Of a stretch of 64,000 nucleotides of DNA, positions 35,744 through 44,993 are shown piece after piece. Source of the DNA: CATQHP01 sp965214915 (lineage in GTDB: Bacteria; Acidobacteriota; Terriglobia; Bryobacterales; UBA6623); assembly GCA_965214915.1 (NCBI GenBank), contig CBDCCP010000001.1:1116001-1180000 (forward strand), given 5' to 3'. Below the pieces are notes generated by a model. It searched no databases, was not told the origin of the DNA, and worked only from the letters and a program-made list of their open reading frames with translations. Positions within the stretch are counted from its first letter, which is position 1. Each line of letters opens with the position of its first letter. A program made the position numbers and the translations under genes.

Positions 35744-37192
35744 ATGGACTGTTTCAGTAGACGCGAATTTCTAACGGCTTGGGGCGCGGCGCCGGTTTTG
35801 GCGGCGCAGGGACGGCGCAAGAACGTGCTCTTCATCGCGATCGACGATTTGCGGCCCGCGCTGGGCTGTTACGGAGATCCGACCGCGCTCACGCCGAACA
35901 TCGATCGGCTGGCGTCGCGGGGAACCGTTTTTCGACGGGCGTACTGCCAGCAGGCCGTGTGCAATCCCTCGCGGGCATCGCTGCTGACCGGCAGGCGCCC
36001 GGACACTATCGGCGTCTGGGACCTCGCGGCTCATTTCCGCGATACCCTGCCCGCTGCGGTAACGCTGCCGCAGCATTTCAAGAACAACGGCTACGTGACG
36101 CGCGGCATCGGCAAGATCTACCACGGCAACGGGCGGCCGTCCACCGATCCGCCGTCGTGGACCGATCCGCCGATCTACGATCAGCGCCCGCCGTCGGATC
36201 GACGCTATGCCTCGCTGCGCAATCTGCGCGGCCGGGGGCTCAAGCGCGATTCGTTCGACGACTCCGACGTTGCCGACGATTCCTACATCGACGGCCTGGT
36301 CTGCAACGAAGCGGTGCGCGCGCTGGCCAACCTGCAGCGCGTGGGCGAGCCGTTCTTTCTCGGGGTGGGCTTTCGCAAACCCCATCTGCCGTTTTGCGCC
36401 CCCAGGAAATATTGGGATTTGTACAACCCCGACCAGATTCCGGCGCCGAGTCCGGCTACGCATCCCGAAGAAGCGCCCGAGGCCGCCGTGCGGACTTGGA
36501 ACGAGTTGGAAACCTATCGCGACGTACCGCTCGAAGGGCCGATTCCCGAGCGGAAGATCGAACAGCTCCGGCACGGCTATTACGCTTGCGTCAGCTACAT
36601 CGACGCTCTGATCGGGCGGGTATTGACCGCGCTCGAGCGTCTCGGCCTGCGCGAGAACACCGTCGTCGCGCTTTGGGGCGATCACGGTTTTCATCTGGGC
36701 GAGCAGGGACTTTGGACGAAATCCAACAACTACGAGTTGGCCACGCGGGCGCCGCTCATTGTCAGTGATCCCGGGCAGAAGGCGAATGTGGCGAACGGCC
36801 TGGTGGAGTTCGTCGATGTTTATCCGACTCTGCTGGAGTTGTGCGGTCTGCCCGCTGCCGAGGGGCTTGAGGGAATCAGCTTCGCCCCGCTCATGAGCGA
36901 CCCGAGCCGTGCTTGGAAAAAGGCCGCCTTCAGTCAATTCCCGCGAGATCGAACCGGGAACAGGCACCGCGGCGAAGGCGACACGATGGGCTACGCCCTG
37001 CGCACCGACCGGTTTCGCTACGTCGAGTGGCGCGAGGGCCGCTCCGGACCCGTGCTGGCGAGAGAGCTCTACGATCATCGAGCGGATCCGACCGAGGCGC
37101 GGAATGCAGCCGGTCAAGCCCGCTACCGCGATGACATTGCCGCTCTGGAGCGGCAACTCGCAGCCGGCTGGCGCGCGGCGCTGCCGGATTGA
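35744..37192 (+). CDS. Sulfatase, iduronate-2-sulfatase-like
   Basis: The product is 482 residues from ATG MDCFSRREFLTAWGAAP, a Tat-type leader. The signature CNPSRASLLTGRRPDT has the Cys that is converted to formylglycine. FIAIDDLRPALGCYG and LWGDHGFHLGEQGLW carry metal ligands. It hydrolyses sulfate esters of glycans or polysaccharides. It ends 5 bp before the convergent gene at 37198. The only other C-terminal sulfatase-modifying-type domain in the window is in EgtB, which is not a formylglycine generator. Confidence 0.93.
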   Translation: MDCFSRREFLTAWGAAPVLAAQGRRKNVLFIAIDDLRPALGCYGDPTALTPNIDRLASRGTVFRRAYCQQAVCNPSRASLLTGRRPDTIGVWDLAAHFRDTLPAAVTLPQHFKNNGYVTRGIGKIYHGNGRPSTDPPSWTDPPIYDQRPPSDRRYASLRNLRGRGLKRDSFDDSDVADDSYIDGLVCNEAVRALANLQRVGEPFFLGVGFRKPHLPFCAPRKYWDLYNPDQIPAPSPATHPEEAPEAAVRTWNELETYRDVPLEGPIPERKIEQLRHGYYACVSYIDALIGRVLTALERLGLRENTVVALWGDHGFHLGEQGLWTKSNNYELATRAPLIVSDPGQKANVANGLVEFVDVYPTLLELCGLPAAEGLEGISFAPLMSDPSRAWKKAAFSQFPRDRTGNRHRGEGDTMGYALRTDRFRYVEWREGRSGPVLARELYDHRADPTEARNAAGQARYRDDIAALERQLAAGWRAALPD

Positions 37193-37197
37193 CGGAG

Positions 37198-38358
37198 CTA
37201 TTCGAACTTGCGCAACTCTTCGGCGACCGCGGCGGCGCCGCGCTCGCGATAGATGCCGGTCAGGCGCTGCTCTTCCGCGGAAACCGGAATGACGTCCGAC
37301 AGGGCCGCCGCTTCCAGGTCGGCGCGGCTCGGAATCCAGATATGTCCGTCGGAGAACTGCGCGTGCCGGACGTACACGCTCATGCCCTCGATTTCCGCTC
37401 CGGGGCCCGGCCGAGCCGGGCGGAAAGCAAATCGTTGGCGGGCGCCGCTCGAGAAGGCGCCGCCCGCGGCGATCGGTTGCGCGGCGTCCATGGGAACCGA
37501 ACCCACCGCGTAGCGGGCGCCGTCCGCAGCGCGGATCAGCCAGCCCAACTCGAACGAGCGCAAGGGGCGGTCCGCGCGATTGACGAGACGCAACACGGGA
37601 GCTTCGGAGTACGCGCCCGCGACCAGGGCGGAGCCGCGGTCCAATACAAGAGGCGCGCCGGCGGAGCCGACCATCGCCAGCTCGATCTCGCGGGGCTTGC
37701 CGGCAGCGGCAATCGCGGCGCCGCTGCGGCCCGCCAAACGCGCCGCGAGGGTCGGCCGCTCGGCTTGCCGCCGCAGACTGTGCTGCATCGCCCGCGCGAT
37801 GCCGGCCCTTCCGTCGGCTTCGAGTATCGCCCGGAAATGCCCGCGGTCGCGGCGCGCTTCGATCTCGCGTACGGCCATCTTCCGCTCGGAATCCAGGCGG
37901 TTCGGGCCGGCGAAAGTCAAGTCGTCGTAAAGAACGCCGTCAACGGTTGCCCGCACGACCGCGCCGGCGGGGGCCGGCAGCGGCCTCAACAAGCGCATAT
38001 TGAGCCTTAGAGAGAAAGTCTCGCCCGGCGGAACGTTCAGGCCGGCCTGGGCGACGACGGCGCGGCCGCCGAGAGCGGCTTCCGCCGCCGCAACCGCAAC
38101 GGTAATGCCGCGGATGCGGCCCGCGCCGTCGTTGCGCAGGAGGACTTGCCCGTCGAGGCCGATCACCAGCGCGCCGCCGCGCGGACTGATTTCGGAATCC
38201 TCGAAATCCGTCGAGACAACCGCCAGCGGAACCTCGTCCGGCACGGCAACGGCGACGGCGCGGTTCGGGTCGTCGTATTGGCCGTGGAGCGCGGTCAAGG
38301 AAAGAGCCGCCGCGAGACCCGCGGTTACGCCCGAGCGGATGAAATTTCTCGGTTTCAT
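37198..38358 (-). CDS. Secreted protein of unknown function in the sigma-factor operon
   Basis: The protein has 386 residues with signal peptide AAALSLTALHGQ. It is mostly beta-strand with no recognised domain; blocks such as VLRLVNRADRPLRSFELGWL suggest immunoglobulin-like folds. It overlaps the anti-sigma gene by 4 bp (ATGA), so it is co-translated and is likely a target or sensor of that system. Confidence 0.75.
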   Translation of the reverse strand: MKPRNFIRSGVTAGLAAALSLTALHGQYDDPNRAVAVAVPDEVPLAVVSTDFEDSEISPRGGALVIGLDGQVLLRNDGAGRIRGITVAVAAAEAALGGRAVVAQAGLNVPPGETFSLRLNMRLLRPLPAPAGAVVRATVDGVLYDDLTFAGPNRLDSERKMAVREIEARRDRGHFRAILEADGRAGIARAMQHSLRRQAERPTLAARLAGRSGAAIAAAGKPREIELAMVGSAGAPLVLDRGSALVAGAYSEAPVLRLVNRADRPLRSFELGWLIRAADGARYAVGSVPMDAAQPIAAGGAFSSGARQRFAFRPARPGPGAEIEGMSVYVRHAQFSDGHIWIPSRADLEAAALSDVIPVSAEEQRLTGIYRERGAAAVAEELRKFE

Positions 38359-38903
38359 GGGGCGTAATACTCCGTAATGGTCATCGCTCCGGAACCGGCG
38401 TCGAAGCTGCGCAGGCTCAGGCGGCCGTCGGCGGTGATCTGCGCGTCCGGGCTGCTCCACTCGTCGAAGGCGGCCGTGGACAAGACGTCGTGCTGCGCGG
38501 GGGCGTTGGCCTTGTCTGCAATTGCCGCCGTCTCTGCTTGAAGCCCGAGCGGCGCCGCGGGGCGGCCCTCGCGGACGGCCCAAACCGCCAGCAGCAAACA
38601 TGCCGCCGCGGCCGCCGCGGCGCCGATTTTCCACAGCCGAGCGAGGCTCGGCGCCGGACGGACGGCGGCCGCTTGCGCCGCCGCAGCCTGAATGTTACGG
38701 GCGAGCGCGAGCCAATCGATATCCGGCAATTCCGCAAGCTCGGACAACTCGGCGGAAAGATGAAAGTATTCCGCCGCCGCGGCCTTGCACGAGGCGCAGG
38801 ATTCCAGGTGGCGCTCGATGCGCCAGCGCGACAGAGGGCCCAGTTCGCCGCCGGCGAACAAAGCCAGGTCCCGCTCGTTGGGGTGCGCGCCAAATATCTT
38901 CAT
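38355..38903 (-). CDS. Anti-sigma factor with zinc-finger and membrane helix
   Basis: The product is 182 residues. The N-terminal ZAS motif HLESCASCKAA (H-x3-C-x2-C) is preceded by ALFAGGELGPLSRWRIER. A helix (IGAAAAAAACLLLAVWAV) and a periplasmic tail of about 60 residues follow. It should hold the ECF sigma factor encoded immediately upstream, whose stop overlaps its ATG. Confidence 0.85.
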   Translation of the reverse strand: MKIFGAHPNERDLALFAGGELGPLSRWRIERHLESCASCKAAAAEYFHLSAELSELAELPDIDWLALARNIQAAAAQAAAVRPAPSLARLWKIGAAAAAAACLLLAVWAVREGRPAAPLGLQAETAAIADKANAPAQHDVLSTAAFDEWSSPDAQITADGRLSLRSFDAGSGAMTITEYYAP

Positions 38904-39436
38904 GGCCGGCGCCTCTGCGCGTATTTCTTGAATTTCACCCGCGCGTTCGCAATATGCGAGCGCACCGTTGCGGGAGAGCAACCGAGGCAGCGGGCGACTT
39001 CGGACGCCGGAAGCCCCTCGACGTCGCGCAAAATCAACGCGGCGCGCTCGCGCGCGGACAGCAGGCGCAACCCGTCTTCGATGTAGGCATGCCGTTCGCC
39101 GCGAAGAACCGCTTGCTCCGGTGTCTCCGCCGGCATCTCCGGCGCCTTCTCGATTTCCTCGAACGCAACCCGCTTGCGCTTGCGCACGAAGTCGAGCGCC
39201 GTGTTGACGGCGATGCGGCTTATCCACTGCCCCGATTTTGCGTCGTCCCGAAGTTGTTCCCGGCGCTTGAGCGCTTTGACGAATGTGTCTTGCGTGAGAT
39301 CTTGCGCGTCGGGGACGTTATTCACCACGCGGTAGATCAGCCGAAACACGCGGCGCATGTGCGCCTTGATGAACGCGGCGTCCGCTTCGGCTTGAGCTTC
39401 GCCGCCAAGCCTCACCTCGGGTTCAGTCTCGATCAT
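38900..39436 (-). CDS. ECF-type RNA polymerase sigma factor
   Basis: About 178 residues from ATG 39436; a GTG at 39475 is possible. Region 2 is around VFRLIYRVVNNVPDAQDLTQ with DALDF-like ISRIAVNTALDFVRKR. Region 4 is LSARERAALILRDVEGLPAS and CLGCSPATVRSHIANARVKF. The operon order sigma, anti-sigma, effector with ATGA overlaps is typical of ECF regulation. Confidence 0.93.
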   Translation of the reverse strand: MIETEPEVRLGGEAQAEADAAFIKAHMRRVFRLIYRVVNNVPDAQDLTQDTFVKALKRREQLRDDAKSGQWISRIAVNTALDFVRKRKRVAFEEIEKAPEMPAETPEQAVLRGERHAYIEDGLRLLSARERAALILRDVEGLPASEVARCLGCSPATVRSHIANARVKFKKYAQRRRP

Positions 39437-39628
39437 CGACCCGGCTGCCGGCGGCGGTAGGACAACGGAAAACACGCAATCGCCTGCCTCTCACAGGAAA
39501 GACGAGATCGGTCGCAAAAGCGTGGAAACATTTTGTCTCGCCGGTCGGGGCGCCCCGCTCATTGTAGAGCGTTACCATGAACGAGTCCGCTAAAACCGAG
39601 AATCCGCTTGCGGACAGGGAGGAGTTTC

Positions 39629-40138
39629 GTGCGCGTTTTCAGCTTGGCGATCGTTTTGTTGACTGCCCCGCTTTTGGGCGCCCAAGAGGCGGACATCGTG
39701 CATCTGCCCAAAGGTTTTCTGGATGCCTATCACGGCAAATTGGCGAAGAGCCTGGAGGAACGCCCGCGCGAGGCGGTTTATCTGCAGGGCGTATCGAGCG
39801 CGGTTCCGTCGCCGTTCCCCGAAGCCGGCCACCGCGGCCATTACTTCTCGGTGATCCATCGCAGCGGCGAGAGCTACGCCGAGTCGCACGACCGCAAAAA
39901 CGATCTTTACGTCGTGCTGGAAGGATCGGGAACGCTGCTTCTTGGCGGCGAAATGGTCGACAAGCTGGAGGTCCCCGGCCGGCCCGGAGAATGGCGCAGT
40001 CCGAAAGTTCGCGGCGGAAAGAGGTATCGCATCGCCAAAGGGGACATGATCAACATTCCGGCGAAAGTCTCGCATCAGTGGCTGCTCGAGCAGGGCGAGT
40101 CGATTACCTACGTGATAGTCAAGATCGTCGAGAAATAA
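39629..40138 (+). CDS. Secreted cupin-domain protein
   Basis: The product is 169 residues from GTG 39629, placed 6 bp after a GGAGG site; a TTG frame start lies at 39608. Signal peptide AIVLLTAPLLGA precedes a cupin barrel: HRSGESYAESHDRKND and VVLEGSGTLLLGGEMV give the HxH-type first motif region, and KGDMINIPAKVSHQWLL the second. Metal-dependent dioxygenase or isomerase folds share this, and the substrate is unknown. It ends 46 bp before the convergent VWFA gene. Confidence 0.8.
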   Translation: MRVFSLAIVLLTAPLLGAQEADIVHLPKGFLDAYHGKLAKSLEERPREAVYLQGVSSAVPSPFPEAGHRGHYFSVIHRSGESYAESHDRKNDLYVVLEGSGTLLLGGEMVDKLEVPGRPGEWRSPKVRGGKRYRIAKGDMINIPAKVSHQWLLEQGESITYVIVKIVEK

Positions 40139-40184
40139 CGAGCCGCCGCCGGACCGTCAGTCCGCCCGGGGATATCCCGCCCGC

Positions 40185-42395
40185 TCACCAACCGTAGTAT
40201 CCGGGCCGCGTTCTGACCCGCGCGTCGGCGCGGCCGACGCTTACCCGAATCCGCCGCCAGGCGCCGTCGAACTGCTGGTTCGAGGGGTAATAGCCCAGCG
40301 TATAGACGCTGCGCAACTCGTTCGCCACTGCCTCGTAAACGGGGTCCAGATCGCCGATCGATGCGGCGCTGAACAACCGCCCCCCCGAAGCCGCCGCGAT
40401 GCGGGTCAGCCTGTCTCGCGCTCGATTCGCCAAGCGCCGCGATCTCTCCCGCCAGCTTCGTTCGATGCGCACGCCCGGCGGCTCGGGCTCCAGAAAAATC
40501 GGGTAGATCACGGCGTTCATCTCCGCCGCGGCGCGCTCGAGCTCTTCGGAGGCCACTGTCGAAGGCACCGACCGATTCCAATTGGGCAGCAAGTCGTTGT
40601 CCATGCCGTCGCTGATGACGATCAAGGCGTTGCGCTCCCAGCGCCGCTTGGCCAACTCGTGAGCGTAGGAGAGCACCATGGCGTCGTAGAGCGGCGTCCC
40701 CCCCGAAAGCTGAGGAATGTCCTCGATCTTGCGCAGCACCGCTTCGTGGTCGTCCGTCAACGGCGACAGGACATGCAGGTAGCTGTCGGCGAGCACGTAC
40801 ACCGCAACCCGGTCGGCGCTGCGAGCGGCCATGGTGAACTGCCGTGCGGCTTCGACAATGGATTCGCGGTCGATCAGAGTGCTCGTGCTGCAATCGAGCA
40901 GCAGCGCCAGATTGAACGGCGCCTCGGCGCCCTGCACGATCTTGATGTCTTGTTCGGCGCCGTCCTCGAGCACCTCGAAGTCGTCCGGCAGCAAACCGGT
41001 GAGCGGCCGATTTTCGGCATCCACCACGGATACCGTCAAATCGACCAGCCTGACGTCGGAACTGAAAACCGGCGCCTCCGACGCCGCGGCGATTGTCCCC
41101 AGGTCCGGTTTCGAGTCGCCGTCCCCCTGCCGGATCAACTTGCGTCGCAACGGACTGCGGAAAACGGTTGCCAGCACGCGGGGCGCGTCCCAATGCATGC
41201 GCACCGGCGAATCGGCATCGACTTCCGCCTCCCGCAGGGTCAGCCGCGCCGGTCGATTCGCGTCGATGCGAATCTTGCCGTAAAGCGGCCGCGACCGAGG
41301 ATGCGAGTCGGCCAGAGTCCACACCGCGTTGCCGGGACTCTCCCGCGGCGGCACGATCGTCGAACGCAAGGAATCGGGAACGTCAACGCGCTCGGGACGG
41401 TACTTCGAGGCGACTTGCAGCCGGGTCGTCTTCCAGGGCGCGGCGATGTTGAGCGCGCCCGTGCCGGTCTTCAACGCCGCGCGGCGCACCATGCCTTCAA
41501 GCGCGATCGGACCGTCGACGGTTTCGACTTCCAAGCGGTAGCCGTAGGGCAAATCGACATCGAGATCGATCAACTCGCCGTCCGGGGGCTGCGCTCGAAT
41601 GCGCGTCTTGCGCCGAAATTGCGTCGTGACGGTATCGCCTTCGCGAACTTCGCGGGTGGCCCCGGCTCTGCGCACCCGCACGCGGTTCGAATTGGTGACG
41701 CGCACCCGTACGCCGCCGGAAGCGTTTTCGATGCGCAAGACGGGTTCTTCGACCGAGCCGGCGTCCGTCCACCAGGGGTCCGTTTCGAAGTTGACCGGCT
41801 TGAATTCCTTGGTATCGGCGCCGGTGACGATCACGTTATTGGTCACGCTGAGGATGCCCAGCACTTGCAGCGCCTGATCTTCGACGGTGCGTTTGTCGCT
41901 GAGTCGCTCGACTTCGCCCTCGAGCGTGATGTGGCCGCCGCGCACCAGGATATGCACCGGCTGCAGCAGGACCCGTTGCACGTCGTCTTGCGAGCGGCGC
42001 AGCCTGGACTTGAATTTCGTCTCGCCGGAAAGATAACGGCGGATTTCCGGATGGCCGTAGATCCGCCAGTAGGCGTTGATGCGCATCCCGATGTCGTCGC
42101 CGGAGTGTGGAAATTCTTCGATTTCGTTGCGCACCGACTCGACCGCTTCGAGCTTGGCGACCGCCCGTTCGAGCGACAGCCGCAAAGACGGGCGGGTGAC
42201 GGTCCCCGACAAGGTGACGCGCGCTCCATCGACCGAAAATCCTACCCAGTCGTAAACGCGCAGCTTGGATTCGTTGGAGATCAGGTATTCGATCTGGTCG
42301 ATCAGCCGCGCGGTCTCGTCCCGCGGTCGGGCGGACCCGGCCCCCGCCGAGAAGCTCAGCAACAGGACGCCCGCGAAAATCGACCGTACGCGCAC
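40185..42395 (-). CDS. BON-domain plus VWFA-related acidobacterial protein
   Basis: This 736-residue secreted protein has two N-terminal BON-type segments (residues about 28-95 and 120-190; HITLEGEVERLSDKRTVED), a beta-sheet region, then the VWFA-related domain from about residue 450. That domain has VDLTVSVVDAENRPLTGLLP with LLLDCSTSTLIDRESIVEA (MIDAS-like DCSTS) and the usual tail RSVYTLGYYPSN. BON domains bind membranes or OMPs, so the protein probably attaches to the outer envelope. It is last in a run of three VWFA genes. Confidence 0.85.
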   Translation of the reverse strand: MRVRSIFAGVLLLSFSAGAGSARPRDETARLIDQIEYLISNESKLRVYDWVGFSVDGARVTLSGTVTRPSLRLSLERAVAKLEAVESVRNEIEEFPHSGDDIGMRINAYWRIYGHPEIRRYLSGETKFKSRLRRSQDDVQRVLLQPVHILVRGGHITLEGEVERLSDKRTVEDQALQVLGILSVTNNVIVTGADTKEFKPVNFETDPWWTDAGSVEEPVLRIENASGGVRVRVTNSNRVRVRRAGATREVREGDTVTTQFRRKTRIRAQPPDGELIDLDVDLPYGYRLEVETVDGPIALEGMVRRAALKTGTGALNIAAPWKTTRLQVASKYRPERVDVPDSLRSTIVPPRESPGNAVWTLADSHPRSRPLYGKIRIDANRPARLTLREAEVDADSPVRMHWDAPRVLATVFRSPLRRKLIRQGDGDSKPDLGTIAAASEAPVFSSDVRLVDLTVSVVDAENRPLTGLLPDDFEVLEDGAEQDIKIVQGAEAPFNLALLLDCSTSTLIDRESIVEAARQFTMAARSADRVAVYVLADSYLHVLSPLTDDHEAVLRKIEDIPQLSGGTPLYDAMVLSYAHELAKRRWERNALIVISDGMDNDLLPNWNRSVPSTVASEELERAAAEMNAVIYPIFLEPEPPGVRIERSWRERSRRLANRARDRLTRIAAASGGRLFSAASIGDLDPVYEAVANELRSVYTLGYYPSNQQFDGAWRRIRVSVGRADARVRTRPGYYGW

Positions 42396-42558
42396 GAGTT
42401 GCCCTTAGGTTACATCGAAGCAAGGTCGGAACAATACCGCAGCGCGCGCCGCCTACTGAAATGTTTCAAGCTTGGCGCGCCTCCCGCAAGCAACGCAAAA
42501 CCCGCTCCCGAGAGGACGTAACCATCGGCAAGTCGGCCCCCGGCGGCGCAATGCAAAG

Positions 42559-42834
42559 TTATCGCAAAGTAGGCGTCCGCTTGCAACCGCTTGCCTGACG
42601 CGCGCGCATGGCGCCGGTCCAGCGCAGATAGCGCGCGAGGCGGCGGCGCTCGCTCCACAGGAAACGCCGGAAATCCGCAGCCGCGACGCCCTCCGCTTTG
42701 CGCCCGGAATAGGTTTCGATCCGCCAACGCAGGTATGGGCTGCGCCAGGGCCGTAAGCGATAACCGCGTCCGGCCTGCCAAACGAATCCGAGAATCTCGA
42801 AAAGCTCTCGCGGCGAAATCGAAACAGCGGACAT
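42559..42834 (-). CDS. Small basic protein coupled to a VWFA gene
   Basis: The product is 91 residues from ATG MSAVSISPRELFEILGF, rich in Arg and Trp. The ATG overlaps the preceding TGA in TGATG, which argues that it is translated. No family was recognised. It lies between two VWFA genes on the same strand. Confidence 0.55.
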   Translation of the reverse strand: MSAVSISPRELFEILGFVWQAGRGYRLRPWRSPYLRWRIETYSGRKAEGVAAADFRRFLWSERRRLARYLRWTGAMRARQASGCKRTPTLR

Positions 42835-43802
42835 CAATTGACGTAATATCCGGGGCGGTGGCGCACGTTGTAGCGCTTGGCCTTGCCCTTGAGCTCGATT
42901 TTGATGCGCCGATAGCCCGCCGGCTTGCCCTGCGGCCGGCTGTACTCGACAATGTATTGATTGCGGATGTCGGCGGCGATGCGTCGGACCAGAAAATCCA
43001 CTTCATCGACGCTCTGCGGAAAATAGGCCGGCCCGCCGGTCGCGCGCGTGATCGTGCGCAGATGCCGCTCCGCGCGCTTGGCGGCGCGCCGTTCCTCGTC
43101 GGTAAGCAGCCCGATGGCGTAGATCGTGGCGTCTGATTCCTGAAGCCTCCTCACCAGCGTTTCGAGGTCCGTGTTGCTGGCGTTGTCCTCGCCGTCGGAA
43201 ATAATCAGCAGCGCCCGCTTCTTGATGTCGGCCTTGCCCTTATCCACGAGATGGTCGAGCGACATGCCGGTCGCATCGTAGAGAGCGGTCCCGCCCCGCG
43301 AATCGATGCGCTGCAGCGCATCCTGCAAGCGCAGCACGTCGCTGGTGAAATCCTGGTCGAGGTAGGCTTCGTCGTCGAAGTTGACGATGAAGACCTCGTC
43401 CTCGACATTCGACGCTTTCACGAACTCGAGCGCCGCGGTATTCACTTGGCGGCGCTTGTTGCGCATGCTGCCGGAATTGTCGATGAGGATGCCGATCGAG
43501 ACCGGAACGTCCTCCTGCGCGAAGTAGGTCAGCGACTGCAGAACGGCGTCTTCCGTAACCCGAAAAGCGTCTTGCGCCAAATCGGTGATGAACCGGTCTT
43601 CGCGGTCGACGACCGTGGCGTGGAGCACGACTTTTTCGGTTTCGACGCAAAAGGTGACGCCCGGCTCGCAGCCGCCGGCAACCTCGGAAACGGCTTCGGG
43701 CGCGCCGCCGACAACCGGCTTGCCCGTCGCTTGAGCCCAGGCAACTGCGCCGGCGCACAGGCACAGGACCGAATATCGAATCGTGCGCAGGCGCCTCGGC
43801 AT
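42834..43802 (-). CDS. VWFA-related acidobacterial secreted protein
   Basis: The protein is 322 residues from ATG MPRRLRTIRYSVLCLCAG; an ATG at 43838 is in frame. The VWFA domain has ILIDNSGSMRNKRRQV (MIDAS DNSGS), DEAYLDQDF, and LLIISDGEDNASNTDLETLV. The tail IRNQYIVEYSRP and GYRRIKIELKG is diagnostic of the acidobacterial VWFA group. The role is unknown; adhesion or protein binding is likely. Confidence 0.85.
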   Translation of the reverse strand: MPRRLRTIRYSVLCLCAGAVAWAQATGKPVVGGAPEAVSEVAGGCEPGVTFCVETEKVVLHATVVDREDRFITDLAQDAFRVTEDAVLQSLTYFAQEDVPVSIGILIDNSGSMRNKRRQVNTAALEFVKASNVEDEVFIVNFDDEAYLDQDFTSDVLRLQDALQRIDSRGGTALYDATGMSLDHLVDKGKADIKKRALLIISDGEDNASNTDLETLVRRLQESDATIYAIGLLTDEERRAAKRAERHLRTITRATGGPAYFPQSVDEVDFLVRRIAADIRNQYIVEYSRPQGKPAGYRRIKIELKGKAKRYNVRHRPGYYVN

Positions 43803-43860
43803 CGCTATAACCATTATGGCGTTGTCGTATGAACTCATCGGGCGGCGCCGCGGACTGCCC

Positions 43861-44874
43861 CTAACGCGCCGGCGCGTAGTAGCCGTGCCGGTGGTAAGGA
43901 CGCAGCGCCGGCATGCCGCGAATCTTCGTGACCTCGACTTTTACCCGGCGCCATTTGCCGTCTTTTGCGCTATTGGTTGGGACGTAGCCCAGAACGTACT
44001 GGTTCCTGAGCTCGATGCCGATCTTCTCGGCGATGTCGGGCAGCTCATTGACGTTTTGCACCGCGAACTGCCGTCCGCCGGTCGACTCGGCGATCTCCGT
44101 CAGCAGCCCCGGCCCCGAAGCTTCTTCCGGCGTCCGACCGCGGCTGGCGAACGGCTCGTAGATTCCTATCGCGTAGATCTGCACGTCGGACTCGCGCACC
44201 AGCCGCTTGATCTCGCGCGGCGTATAGCGGCTCGAATTATCGCCGCCGTCGGAGATGACCAGCAGCGCTTTCTGCGAGTTCTTGGCTTGCTTCATCTGGT
44301 TCAGAGCCAGGTAAATCGCATCGAGCAGAGCCGTCCGCCCCTTCGATTGCACGAAGGTCAGGCGGTTCTGGATTTCTTCCAGACTCTTGGTGAATCCGGT
44401 CACCATTTCGGGCCGGCTGTTGAACTGCACCAGGAAAAACTCGTCTTCCGGGTTGGCGGTCTTGAAGAATTGCGCGACGGCTTCGCGCGCCTTGCTCATC
44501 TTGTAGCCCATGCTGCCGGAGGCGTCGAACACGACGGCCAGCGAAAGCGCCGCGTCTTCGGCGCCGAACTGGACGATCTCCTGCTGCTTTTTGTCCTCTA
44601 AAACCTTGAAGTGCTCTTTGTCGAGGCCGGTCACCATGCGGCCCATCGGATCGGTCACGATGACGTTGACCAAGGCCAGCTCCACATCGACCTTGATGAT
44701 GCCGCTGCGGCTCATCTCCTCCGCAGCAGAGGTTTCCGCGGGCCTGGTTTTCAGGCTGACCTCCGCATCGGCCGCCAATGCGGCCGCCGGCAACGAGAGG
44801 AGAACCCCGAGGGCGAGCCGCGCGGCGCCCGTCACGCTGGGCATCCCGGCCGCTCGATGGCGATAAGCTTCCAT
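43861..44874 (-). CDS. VWFA-related acidobacterial secreted protein
   Basis: This 337-residue protein has a signal peptide (ALGVLLSLPAAALA). MIDAS VVFDASGSMGYKMSKA, LLVISDGGDNSSRYTPRE and the tail LRNQYVLGYVPT with KVEVTKIRGMP define the same group as its two neighbours. It is first of three co-oriented VWFA genes (gap 22-58 bp to the next), which implies duplication of an ancestral gene. Confidence 0.87.
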   Translation of the reverse strand: MEAYRHRAAGMPSVTGAARLALGVLLSLPAAALAADAEVSLKTRPAETSAAEEMSRSGIIKVDVELALVNVIVTDPMGRMVTGLDKEHFKVLEDKKQQEIVQFGAEDAALSLAVVFDASGSMGYKMSKAREAVAQFFKTANPEDEFFLVQFNSRPEMVTGFTKSLEEIQNRLTFVQSKGRTALLDAIYLALNQMKQAKNSQKALLVISDGGDNSSRYTPREIKRLVRESDVQIYAIGIYEPFASRGRTPEEASGPGLLTEIAESTGGRQFAVQNVNELPDIAEKIGIELRNQYVLGYVPTNSAKDGKWRRVKVEVTKIRGMPALRPYHRHGYYAPAR

Positions 44875-44993
44875 TGGACACCCCTTTCAGCCCGCGGGCA
44901 GGATTGAAGAATTCACTTGCCGAATTCAGCGTGATTACAGCATAGCACCGGCCGGCTTCCATATTGCAAGATACTGCGCCGGGGAAACGGCCG

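Noticed and set aside
35744..37192. EgtB as the formylglycine-generating enzyme for the sulfatase
   Set aside because: The FGE-like half is fused to a DinB domain with iron ligands and followed by egtD, so it is ergothioneine synthesis, not sulfatase maturation.
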